NCBI GenBank assembly: GCA_025965515.1
Contig: JAOPWU010000029.1
Coordinates: forward strand, 1-33,588
DNA: 33,588 bases
Source: Mycobacterium sp.
Lineage (GTDB): Bacteria > Actinomycetota > Actinomycetes > RYN-182
Reading direction: 5' to 3'
Part shown: one piece after another, positions 18,946 through 26,228 of the stretch
Numbering within the stretch: position 1 is the stretch's first letter
How the letters are laid out: the number at the start of each line of letters is the position of its first letter
Notes under the pieces: model-generated
What the model saw: only the letters and a program-made list of their open reading frames with translations
What the model was told of the DNA's origin: nothing
Databases searched by the model: none
Made by a program: the position numbers and the translations under genes

Positions 18946-20796
18946 GTGAGAGGTGCGGAGGGCCGCGGCCCGGCGCGGCCCCGCCCCGCGCGGCGTCGGC
19001 TGCTGTCGGGGTTCGCGGGTCCCGGGGGCGGCGAGCACCAGATCCGTGCGGTCGGCACGCGGCTCCTCCTGCGCAGCCTGGTCCAGGTGCGCCTGCCGGT
19101 CGCCGTCCTGGTGGTCGCAGCACTGCTGGGCACCGTCACGACCGTGCTGTTCCCCGCCGCGCTGGGCAGGGCGATCGACGCCGTCGTCACGGGACACGGC
19201 CTGCCGGGCGCGCTCGTGTCGGTGGGGGCGCTGCTCCTGACGGGCGTCGTTCTCGAGGCGGTCGACGATCTGGTCGGCACGTCGGTCGGCGCGTCGCTCA
19301 CGGCGTACCTGCGGCACCGGCTGCTTCGCCGGGCGCTCGGATGGGGCGGCGCGGAGCGGTTCCCGCCCGGTGACGTGCTGTCGCGGCTGGCCGTCAACGC
19401 CGACAGCGCGGCGGTGTTCCTGCCGGCCGTCATCGGTGGCGTCACGACGGTCCTCGTCGCGCTGGGGGGCGTGGCCGGCCTCGCCCTGATCGACTGGCGG
19501 CTCGCCGTGGCGTTCCTGCTCGGGACGCCCGTGGCCGTCGTCGTCGTCCGGGTTTTCCTCGTCCAGGCGGCCGGGCCATCGGTGCGGTACCAGGAGCTGC
19601 AGGCCACGCTGGTCGGCCGCCTGCTCGGGGCGTTCGAGGGTGTCCGCACGATCCGGGCGAGCGGCACGGCGGAGCGCGAGATCGAGCGCATCCTGCAGCC
19701 GCTGCCCGAGCTCCACCGCCTCGGGCGCCGGGTCTGGACGCTGCAGGGCCGGGCGAGCTGGCGGCTGACGCTGCTCACCCCCGCGGTGGAGGTGCTGGTG
19801 CTCGCGGTCGCGGGGTTCTCGCTGGTCCGCGGCCGCATCACGCCCGGGGAGCTGGTGGCCGCCGGGGAGTACGTCGGGATGGCCCTGGGGGCGATCGGGT
19901 TGGCGGACCAGCTGGTGTCGCTGCTCGGCTGCCAGGTCGGGGCCGGCCGGGTGGGTGAGGTCCTGGCGACGGAGGACTCGATCGCCCAGCCACCCGCGCC
20001 GCGGCCGCTGCCGGACGGCCCGGGCTGCGTCGAGCTGCGCGGCGTCACCGTCCGGGCGGGCGGCAAGGTCGTTCTCGACGCCCTGGACCTGACCGTCCCG
20101 GCCGGGGCGCAGGTGGCCCTGGTCGGTCGGTCGGGCGCGGGCAGGAGCACGCTCGTCTCCCTGGTGGGCCGGTTGCGGGATCCGGACGCGGGCGAGGTCC
20201 TGCTCGACGGGGTGCCCGTGCGGGAGGTGGCGCTGCCGGAGCTGCGGCGTGCCGTGAGCTACGCCTTCGAGCGGCCGGCCCTGCTCGGCGCCACGGTCCA
20301 CGACACCATCGCCTACGCGCGCCCGGCCGCCTCGCGCCGCGACGTCGTCCGAGCAGCCGTGGCGGCCCGGGCCGACAGCTTCGTGCGCAAGCTGCCCGAC
20401 GGCTACGACACCCCCCTGGCGCGGGCCCCGATGTCCGGGGGGGAGTTGCAGCGGCTGGGGCTGGCGAGGGCGGTCCTCGTGGCCGCCCGGGTGATGGTCC
20501 TGGACGACGCGACCAGCAGTCTCGACACGGCGACCGAGGCGCAGGTGACCCGGGCGCTCGCCACCGTCCTCGCCGACCGCACCTGTCTGGTGGTCGCCCA
20601 CCGGGCCGCGACGGCGGCGCGCGCGGACCTCGTCGCCTGGCTGGACGGCGGCCGCATCCGCGCGCTCGCCCCGCACCGCGCCCTGTGGGCCGACCCCGCG
20701 TACCGGGCGCTGTTCGCCGCCGGAGGCGACGGGTTCGCCGACCCGGACGCGACGGACGGCCGCCGGCCGCCCGTGGGCGCGGGGGCCGGGCCGTGA
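18946..20796 (+). CDS. ABC exporter half-transporter (TMD-NBD), degenerate-site subunit
   Basis: GTG at 18946 preceded by GGGGGAGGGAG (alternative GTG at 18913); multiple TM segments; NBD with GRSGAGRSTL (Walker A K to R), MSGGELQRLGLARAV signature, VMVLDDATSSLD (catalytic E to D), VVAHR. Confidence 0.9.
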   Translation: MRGAEGRGPARPRPARRRLLSGFAGPGGGEHQIRAVGTRLLLRSLVQVRLPVAVLVVAALLGTVTTVLFPAALGRAIDAVVTGHGLPGALVSVGALLLTGVVLEAVDDLVGTSVGASLTAYLRHRLLRRALGWGGAERFPPGDVLSRLAVNADSAAVFLPAVIGGVTTVLVALGGVAGLALIDWRLAVAFLLGTPVAVVVVRVFLVQAAGPSVRYQELQATLVGRLLGAFEGVRTIRASGTAEREIERILQPLPELHRLGRRVWTLQGRASWRLTLLTPAVEVLVLAVAGFSLVRGRITPGELVAAGEYVGMALGAIGLADQLVSLLGCQVGAGRVGEVLATEDSIAQPPAPRPLPDGPGCVELRGVTVRAGGKVVLDALDLTVPAGAQVALVGRSGAGRSTLVSLVGRLRDPDAGEVLLDGVPVREVALPELRRAVSYAFERPALLGATVHDTIAYARPAASRRDVVRAAVAARADSFVRKLPDGYDTPLARAPMSGGELQRLGLARAVLVAARVMVLDDATSSLDTATEAQVTRALATVLADRTCLVVAHRAATAARADLVAWLDGGRIRALAPHRALWADPAYRALFAAGGDGFADPDATDGRRPPVGAGAGP

Positions 20797-20813
20797 CCCA
20801 GGAAAGGGCGACC

Positions 20814-22598
20814 ATGGCGGAGGGAGCCCGGTTCCTGCGGGGCGCCCTCGGGAGCCGCCGCCGGGCCCTGGCCCGGCTCGCCGGCTACTCCCTGCTGGAG
20901 GGCCTGCCCTCCTTCGTCTCCGGCCTGTTCATCGCCACCGCGATCGATCGCGGTTTCCTCGCCGGCCGGTTCTGGGTCGGTGCCGCCTGGCTCGCGGCGC
21001 TGGCGGCGGCCTGGGTGGTCGGCGCGTTCGGGACTCGGCAGGCGTACCCGTGGCTGGCGGAGATCGTCGAGCCGCTGCGGGACACGCTCCTGTCCCGCCT
21101 GGTGGCCGCCTCGCTCGGGTCGGCGCTGCGGGACGAGGACGCCGCGCGCGGAGCGACCGTCGCCCGCGCGACCGTCCAGGTGGAGACCGTGCGGGCGCTG
21201 TTCTCCAGCCTGCTGCGCATCCTGCGCCAGCTGCTCACCTCCTGCATCGCCGCGGTCGGCGGCCTGGCGACCCTGTCGCCGCTCCTGGCGCTGTGCGCCT
21301 TGCTGTTCCTCGGCGTCGCAGTGCTGCTCTTCGTCGCGCTCCTGCCCGTGCTCGTCGCCCGGTACCGGGCGGTGGTGCTGGCCGAGGAGCAGGTCGGGGA
21401 GCGCGCGGCGCCGGTGGTGACGGGCGTCCGGGACGTGGTCGCGGCCGGTGCGCAGGAGCACGCCGCCCGGGACGTGGGGGAGGCGATCGACGCCGCGGCC
21501 CGGGCCACCCGGGCCTTCGCCCGGGCCCGGGCGTGGCGCCTGCCGGTCGTCGCGCTCGGCGCGGACTTCCCGCTGCTCGCGCTGCTGGCGGCGGCGCCGT
21601 GGCTGCGGACGCACGACCGGCTGACGGTGGGGGACATCGCCGGCGGGGTCGTCTACCTGTCGGCGGGGCTCGAGCCGGCCGTCCGGTTGCTGGTGAACGC
21701 GGCCGGCACCGTCCTCGTGACGCTGGGGGTCGTCCTGGGCAGGCTGGCGGAGGCGTGCCGGGAGCCCGACGCGCCGCCGGGGGCCGTCGGCGCCCTGCGG
21801 CCGTGCGGGTACGCCGTCCGCCTCGACGGCGTGACCTTCCGCTACGCCGAGCACGCCGCGCCGGTGCTCCGGGAGCTGGAGCTCGAGATCCCGGCGGGCG
21901 AGCACCTGGCCGTCGTCGGGCCGAGCGGCGCCGGCAAGTCCACGCTGGCGGACCTGCTGGCCGGCCTCCTCCGGCCGCAGGAGGGGTCGGTCCTGCTCGG
22001 CGGCGTGCCGCTCGAGGACCTCGACGAGCGCGAGCTGCGGCGCACCGTCGCGCTCCTGCCGCAGGAGGGCTACATCTTCGCCGGGTCGGTGCGGGAGAAC
22101 CTCGCCTACCTGCGTCCGGACGCGGACGACGAAGCCGTCACCCGGGCGGCCGCCGCCGTCGGACTGGACGCGACCGTCGCGGTGCTGGGGGGACTCGGCG
22201 CGGAGCTCGACCCGCGCAGCCCCATCCTCACGCCCGGCACCCGCCAGCGGATCGCACTGGCCCGCGCGCAGCTGTCGCCCGCCGCCGTCGTGGTCCTCGA
22301 CGAGGCGACGTCCCACCTCGATCCCGCGGCGGAGGCCGCCGCGGAGCGGCTCCTCGCCGACCGGCCGGGCACGCTCGTGGTCATCGCCCACCGGATCAGC
22401 TCCGCGCTGCGTGCGGACCGCATCCTGGTGCTGGACGGCGCTGCGGCGGTCGTCGGCCGCCACGAGGAGCTGCTCCGGACCAGCCCGCTCTACGCCGAGC
22501 TCGTCGGCTACTGGACCGATGCGCCGGACGCACCGGGCGTTGCCGGCCCGACCGCCCCCTGTCCCGTGGGCGCCCCGGACGGGCTCTTTCGCCTGTAG
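20814..22598 (+). CDS. ABC exporter half-transporter (TMD-NBD), partner subunit
   Basis: ATG at 20814 with GGAAAGG (or GTG at 20793 overlapping the previous stop); GPSGAGKSTL Walker A, degenerate signature LTPGTRQRIALARAQ, VVVLDEATSHLD, VIAHR. Confidence 0.9.
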   Translation: MAEGARFLRGALGSRRRALARLAGYSLLEGLPSFVSGLFIATAIDRGFLAGRFWVGAAWLAALAAAWVVGAFGTRQAYPWLAEIVEPLRDTLLSRLVAASLGSALRDEDAARGATVARATVQVETVRALFSSLLRILRQLLTSCIAAVGGLATLSPLLALCALLFLGVAVLLFVALLPVLVARYRAVVLAEEQVGERAAPVVTGVRDVVAAGAQEHAARDVGEAIDAAARATRAFARARAWRLPVVALGADFPLLALLAAAPWLRTHDRLTVGDIAGGVVYLSAGLEPAVRLLVNAAGTVLVTLGVVLGRLAEACREPDAPPGAVGALRPCGYAVRLDGVTFRYAEHAAPVLRELELEIPAGEHLAVVGPSGAGKSTLADLLAGLLRPQEGSVLLGGVPLEDLDERELRRTVALLPQEGYIFAGSVRENLAYLRPDADDEAVTRAAAAVGLDATVAVLGGLGAELDPRSPILTPGTRQRIALARAQLSPAAVVVLDEATSHLDPAAEAAAERLLADRPGTLVVIAHRISSALRADRILVLDGAAAVVGRHEELLRTSPLYAELVGYWTDAPDAPGVAGPTAPCPVGAPDGLFRL

Positions 22599-22699
22599 AG
22601 TTGGGTGGTGAGAGCCACCATTCCGGCCCTGGAGTCGGACGCTCGGCCGCCCCGGTTCGGCGGGCTCGTGGCAGGCGCTGTGGGCGCTGTGGGCCGGGG

Positions 22700-23125
22700 A
22701 TGACCGCCGGACCCGGCTCCGCCGCAGACCGGAGCGCCCGGTGGGACGAAGCCGCGCCGCACGTCGTGGCGTTCGGCGCCGACGGCCTGCCGGCCGTGCG
22801 GGGGACCTGCGCAGCGCTCGCGCTGGCGGCCGGGTTGTCCCGCCAGCGGGCGGACGAGCTGACGCTGGCCGTGCACGAGGTCGCCGCGAACAGCATCCGG
22901 CACGGCGGCGGCAGGGGAACCTTTTCGCTGTGGACCGAGGCGGACCGCGTCGTCTCCCAGGTGCAGGACGCCGGGCACTTCCGCGACCTCCGCGCCGGGG
23001 AGACGGAGCCGGACCTCGACCGCGAGGACGGCCGTGGCCTCTGGCTGGCCCGGCAGCTCTGCGACCTCGTGCAGATCCGGTCCAACGCCGGCGGTACCAC
23101 GATCCGGCTGCACGTCTACCGCTGA
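22700..23125 (+). CDS. RsbW/SpoIIAB-like anti-sigma factor ATPase domain protein
   Basis: ADELTLAVHEVAANSIRHGGGRGTFSLW (N box), VQDAGHF, DREDGRGLWLARQLCDLVQIRSNAGGTTIRLHVYR (G2 box). Confidence 0.85.
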   Translation: MTAGPGSAADRSARWDEAAPHVVAFGADGLPAVRGTCAALALAAGLSRQRADELTLAVHEVAANSIRHGGGRGTFSLWTEADRVVSQVQDAGHFRDLRAGETEPDLDREDGRGLWLARQLCDLVQIRSNAGGTTIRLHVYR

Positions 23126-23204
23126 GCCGGGCCCCCGAGGCGGCCCTGCATGATCGCTCACTCGGGGACTACATCCGCGGGACACCGTTGCCGATCCCTC
23201 GCCC

Positions 23205-25079
23205 ATGGCGGACCGCGGACGACGAGGGGGTCCGGGGGCCGCGGGACGCGACGCGGTCGTGGCCCGCGTACGTCGTCGCCGGGGGATCGCCCGTCCGGTC
23301 GTGGCCCGGCCCCGGGTCGTGGCCGTGACGACGGCGGTGCTCTTCACCGTCGCGGGCCTCCTCGCGCTCGCCGCGACGCTCCTGTCACCCGGCGACTTCG
23401 CCAACCTGCCCGCGGTCCGCGCGCTGGCCGTGACCGCGGTGGCCACGGGCGTCGTCACGGCCTGTTTCCGCAACCGGTTCCCCGTCCGAGCGGCCCATGG
23501 CCTGGTGACTGCCGGCACGGCGCTGATCACCGTGGCGGTGCACATGACCGCCCACTCGCCCACGTCGGTCGCCCTCGCGTCCCTGTACGTCCTCATCGCG
23601 GTCGACAGCGCCTTCTTCTTCTCGTGGCCTGCCGCGGTGGGGCACCTGACCGTCGCGACGGTCGGCGGCGGGGTGGTGCTGTGGTCGGACCACGACGTCG
23701 GCGCCGGGCCCAGCCTCGTGGTGGCCGGCACCGCGGTGCTCGTGGCGGGCGTGGTGGCCTGGTTGGTCCGGGCCGCTGGGGCCGCCGATACGGACGCCCT
23801 CACCGGGCTGCCGAACCGCCGGGGACTCGACCGGCTGCTCGACGACGCCATCACGGTGGCCGAGCGCTCCGGGGCCCCCCTGACCCTGGCGGTCATCGAC
23901 CTCGACCACTTCAAGGCGGTCAACGACAGCGCCGGTCACCAGGGCGGCGACCTGCTGCTCATCCGCACCGCGCACGCGTGGGCCGCGCTGCTCGGACCGG
24001 GCCAGTCACTGGCCCGGCTCGGCGGCGACGAGTTCGTCGTGCTGCTTCCCGGCACCGGCCTCGAGACCGCGCTCGGGGTGGTGCAGCGCCTGCGCGGCGT
24101 GGTGCCGGACGGGCGCACCTGCTCGGTCGGCGTCGCCGAGCGGCACCCCGACGACGCGTCCTCCCTGCTGTCCAGCGCGGACGCGGCGCTGTACGAGGCC
24201 AAGCGGGCTGGCCGCGACTGCGTCCGGCACCACGGGCACACGGCCGCGGTCCGGACCGAGGTCCGCGGTGCGCTGGCACGGGGCGAGATCGTCGTGCACT
24301 ACCAGCGGGTGGTCGACCTGGCCACGGGCCGCACGGCCGGGACGGAGGCCCTCGTCCGTTGGCAGCACCCGGAACGCGGGCTCGTTCCGCCCGGTGACTT
24401 CCTGCCGCTGCTCGAGGGCTCGACCCTGCTGGCCGACGTCGGCCGGTTCGTACTGACCGAGGCCTGCGCGCAGACCGCGGCCTGGCGGCGCGACGGCAGC
24501 GAGGTGACGGTGGCCGTGAACGTGGCAGGGGAGCAGCTGCTCGACCCGGGCTACGCCGAGCAGCTCGCCGAGATCCTCGCCGCGACGGGGCTGCCGGCGG
24601 CCGCGCTGGTGCTGGAGGTGACCGAGTCGTCCCTCGACGCGGACACCGCTCTGGCGCAGCGGACCCTCGAGGCCGTGCGGGCGCTCGGGGTGGGCATCGC
24701 CGTGGACGACTTCGGCACCGGGTACTCGAGTCTGGCCCGGCTGGGGCGGCTCCCCGTGGACCTCCTGAAGATCGACCGCTCCTTCGTCGTGGCCGTCCCG
24801 GAGGGGGCCACCGAGGCGCCCATGATCCAGGCGATCACCGCGATGGCGGCCGCGCTGGGGCTCGAGGTGGTCGCCGAGGGCGTGGAGGACGAGGGCCGTG
24901 CCCGCCTGCTCCGGAGGCTGGGGTGCGGCTACGCCCAGGGGTACCTCTTCGGCCGGGCCGTCCCGTCGGCGGAGCTCGACCTGCTGGGGGTCGCGGCGGT
25001 CGAGGACCACGGCGGCGCTCCGCGGCTGCCGGCGCAGCGCCGGCTGGCGGTCGGACCGGACCTGCGCCTGCCCCGCTGA
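23205..25079 (+). CDS. Membrane GGDEF-EAL bifunctional c-di-GMP protein
   Basis: N-terminal TM segments; DALTGLPNRRGLDRLL, DLDHFKAVNDSAGHQGGD, RLGGDEFVV; EALVRWQHPERG, DDFGTGYSSLARL, LKIDRSFV, VVAEGVED. Confidence 0.95.
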   Translation: MADRGRRGGPGAAGRDAVVARVRRRRGIARPVVARPRVVAVTTAVLFTVAGLLALAATLLSPGDFANLPAVRALAVTAVATGVVTACFRNRFPVRAAHGLVTAGTALITVAVHMTAHSPTSVALASLYVLIAVDSAFFFSWPAAVGHLTVATVGGGVVLWSDHDVGAGPSLVVAGTAVLVAGVVAWLVRAAGAADTDALTGLPNRRGLDRLLDDAITVAERSGAPLTLAVIDLDHFKAVNDSAGHQGGDLLLIRTAHAWAALLGPGQSLARLGGDEFVVLLPGTGLETALGVVQRLRGVVPDGRTCSVGVAERHPDDASSLLSSADAALYEAKRAGRDCVRHHGHTAAVRTEVRGALARGEIVVHYQRVVDLATGRTAGTEALVRWQHPERGLVPPGDFLPLLEGSTLLADVGRFVLTEACAQTAAWRRDGSEVTVAVNVAGEQLLDPGYAEQLAEILAATGLPAAALVLEVTESSLDADTALAQRTLEAVRALGVGIAVDDFGTGYSSLARLGRLPVDLLKIDRSFVVAVPEGATEAPMIQAITAMAAALGLEVVAEGVEDEGRARLLRRLGCGYAQGYLFGRAVPSAELDLLGVAAVEDHGGAPRLPAQRRLAVGPDLRLPR

Positions 25080-25125
25080 GGGCGCCCTGGGTACGGCTAA
25101 TGAGGGTGATCGCATCGGGCTAACT
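25079..25125. repeat. Left arm of imperfect inverted repeat flanking about 1.1 kb
   Basis: AGGGCGCCCTGGGTACGGCTAATGAGGGTGATCGCATCGGGCTAACT; 41 matches over 47 columns with the reverse complement of 26166-26211. Confidence 0.85.
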
Positions 25126-25184
25126 GTTCGTCGCGGACTCGCTCAGAAGGCGGCTTCAGGGACGGTCTGAAAGGACACGTGCCT

Positions 25185-25493
25185 CTACGGCAAATCCTGA
25201 GCGGCGAGGCGCTGAAGGATGCCGACCAGGTGTTGTAGGTCGTGCCAGGTGGAGACGATCTGGTCGGGTCGGAGGATCTCGTCCAGCGTGGCGATGTCGT
25301 CCGAGAGTTGCCCGATCGTGAAATCGGGCTCCTTCGGCGTCTCATAGACCTCATACGTCGCCCGTGGGTTCAGCGCCCAGTAGTGGTCAGCCGAGAGCGA
25401 GATGCTGTCGCCCTGTTCGGCCTGCACAGCCGTGAGCACACGGTCAAGGGCCAGACGCAGCTTGTCCATCGGTACTGACAACGGATCCTTCAT
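25185..25493 (-). CDS. Hypothetical protein (102 aa or shorter; internal ATG at 25469)
   Basis: MKDPLSVPMDKLRLALDRVLTAVQAEQGDSISLSADHYWALNPRATYEVYETPKEPDFTIGQLSDDIATLDEILRPDQIVSTWHDLQHLVGILQRLAAQDLP; balanced, soluble-looking composition unlike the GC-artefact ORFs. Confidence 0.7.
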   Translation of the reverse strand: MKDPLSVPMDKLRLALDRVLTAVQAEQGDSISLSADHYWALNPRATYEVYETPKEPDFTIGQLSDDIATLDEILRPDQIVSTWHDLQHLVGILQRLAAQDLP

Positions 25494-25556
25494 GGGCGAC
25501 TTGCTACCAGCAATCGGTCCGGTCGCTGCAGCGCGCCCTCCTACGCGCGAACGTGT

Positions 25557-25579
25557 CCCTGAATGGGCCGCTCAGAGCG
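25557..25579 (-). promoter_or_regulatory. Shared upstream element, copy 1
   Basis: CCCTGAATGGGCCGCTCAGAGCG (plus strand), 64 nt upstream of the 25493 start; 20/23 columns identical to copy 2. Confidence 0.4.
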
Positions 25580-25656
25580 CCAGTCCTACTTGCGTCCCTC
25601 GAGGCGAAGAACCGCCGCGCAGGTGATCGTCACGGCCGCGAGAACGAAAAGGGGTG

Positions 25657-26019
25657 TTAGTAGCGGGACAGTAGGTCGGCGACGCTGTCCATGCCCCGGC
25701 GACGCAGTTCTCTGATCAAGACGTCTCTTGGTGGCTGGTTGCTCCGGTACGTGTTCTTGCCAGAGCTCGTCGACAGTCCGCCCCCGGGCCCGGTGGAAAG
25801 GCCACCGCCGGGTCCGGTCGACAGTCCGCCCCCAGGCCCGGTGGAAAGGCCACCGCCGGGACCGGTCGACATGCCACCGCCAGGCCCGGTCGACATGCCA
25901 CCGCCAGGCCCGGTCGACGCCCCACCGCCGGGACCGGTGGAAAGGCCACCGCCGGGACCGGTGGAGAGGCCACCGCCTGGGCCAGTCGAACGATTGCGTG
26001 GCCACCCCTTGCTCTGCAT
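25657..26019 (-). CDS. Tandem-repeat protein (STGPGGG[L/M/A])x9 with conserved-looking C-terminal NTYRSNQPPRDVLIRELRRRGMDSVADLL
   Basis: MQSKGWPRNRSTGPGGGLSTGPGGGLSTGPGGGASTGPGGGMSTGPGGGMSTGPGGGLSTGPGGGLSTGPGGGLSTGPGGGLSTSSGKNTYRSNQPPRDVLIRELRRRGMDSVADLLSRY. Confidence 0.75.
   Translation of the reverse strand: MQSKGWPRNRSTGPGGGLSTGPGGGLSTGPGGGASTGPGGGMSTGPGGGMSTGPGGGLSTGPGGGLSTGPGGGLSTGPGGGLSTSSGKNTYRSNQPPRDVLIRELRRRGMDSVADLLSRY
25769..25984. repeat. Nine 24-bp tandem repeats (minisatellite) encoding STGPGGGx
   Basis: Units such as GTCGACATGCCACCGCCAGGCCCG and GTGGAAAGGCCACCGCCGGGACCG in register from 25769 to 25984; 25865-25888 and 25889-25912 are identical. Confidence 0.95.
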
Positions 26020-26084
26020 GGCCGCAGGCTATTGCCGGGGACCGACAGTTTCGGCGTAACGGTTGGGAAAGTCGCGCTAGGGCG

Positions 26085-26106
26085 CCCTGAAGGGCCGCTT
26101 AGGGCG
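26085..26106 (-). promoter_or_regulatory. Shared upstream element, copy 2
   Basis: CCCTGAAGGGCCGCTTAGGGCG (plus strand), 66 nt upstream of the 26019 start. Confidence 0.4.
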
Positions 26107-26165
26107 AGTTTCGCGGGCTCCCGGGCCAGACGTCCTGGCCGCATCTCGGGCGGTCGCATCCGCGG

Positions 26166-26211
26166 AGTTAGCCCGATCTGTCACCCTCATTTGCCGTACT
26201 CAGGGCGCCCT
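26166..26211. repeat. Right arm of imperfect inverted repeat flanking about 1.1 kb
   Basis: AGTTAGCCCGATCTGTCACCCTCATTTGCCGTACTCAGGGCGCCCT; reverse complement matches 25079-25125. Confidence 0.85.
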
Positions 26212-26228
26212 GCGGGGGGCGGCGGGAA

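Noticed and set aside
17202-20150. 982-aa minus-strand ORF spanning POP, lanA and ABC1
   Set aside because: S/R/P/T-rich shadow translation overlapping three supported plus-strand genes.
22599-22699. Short GGTGG/CCACC hairpin and GGCGCTGTG duplication between ABC2 and the RsbW-like gene
   Set aside because: Stem only 5 bp and the duplication short; not distinguishable from background in this GC-rich sequence.
25769-25984. CRISPR array
   Set aside because: Contiguous 24-bp units without spacers, in frame within a protein; a coding minisatellite, not CRISPR.
25586-26159. Alternative repeat ORFs in other frames (25586-26005, 25716-26159 minus; 25691-26059, 25728-26090 plus)
   Set aside because: A 24-bp repeat keeps every frame open; only the STGPGGG frame has a sensible non-repeat C-terminal domain.
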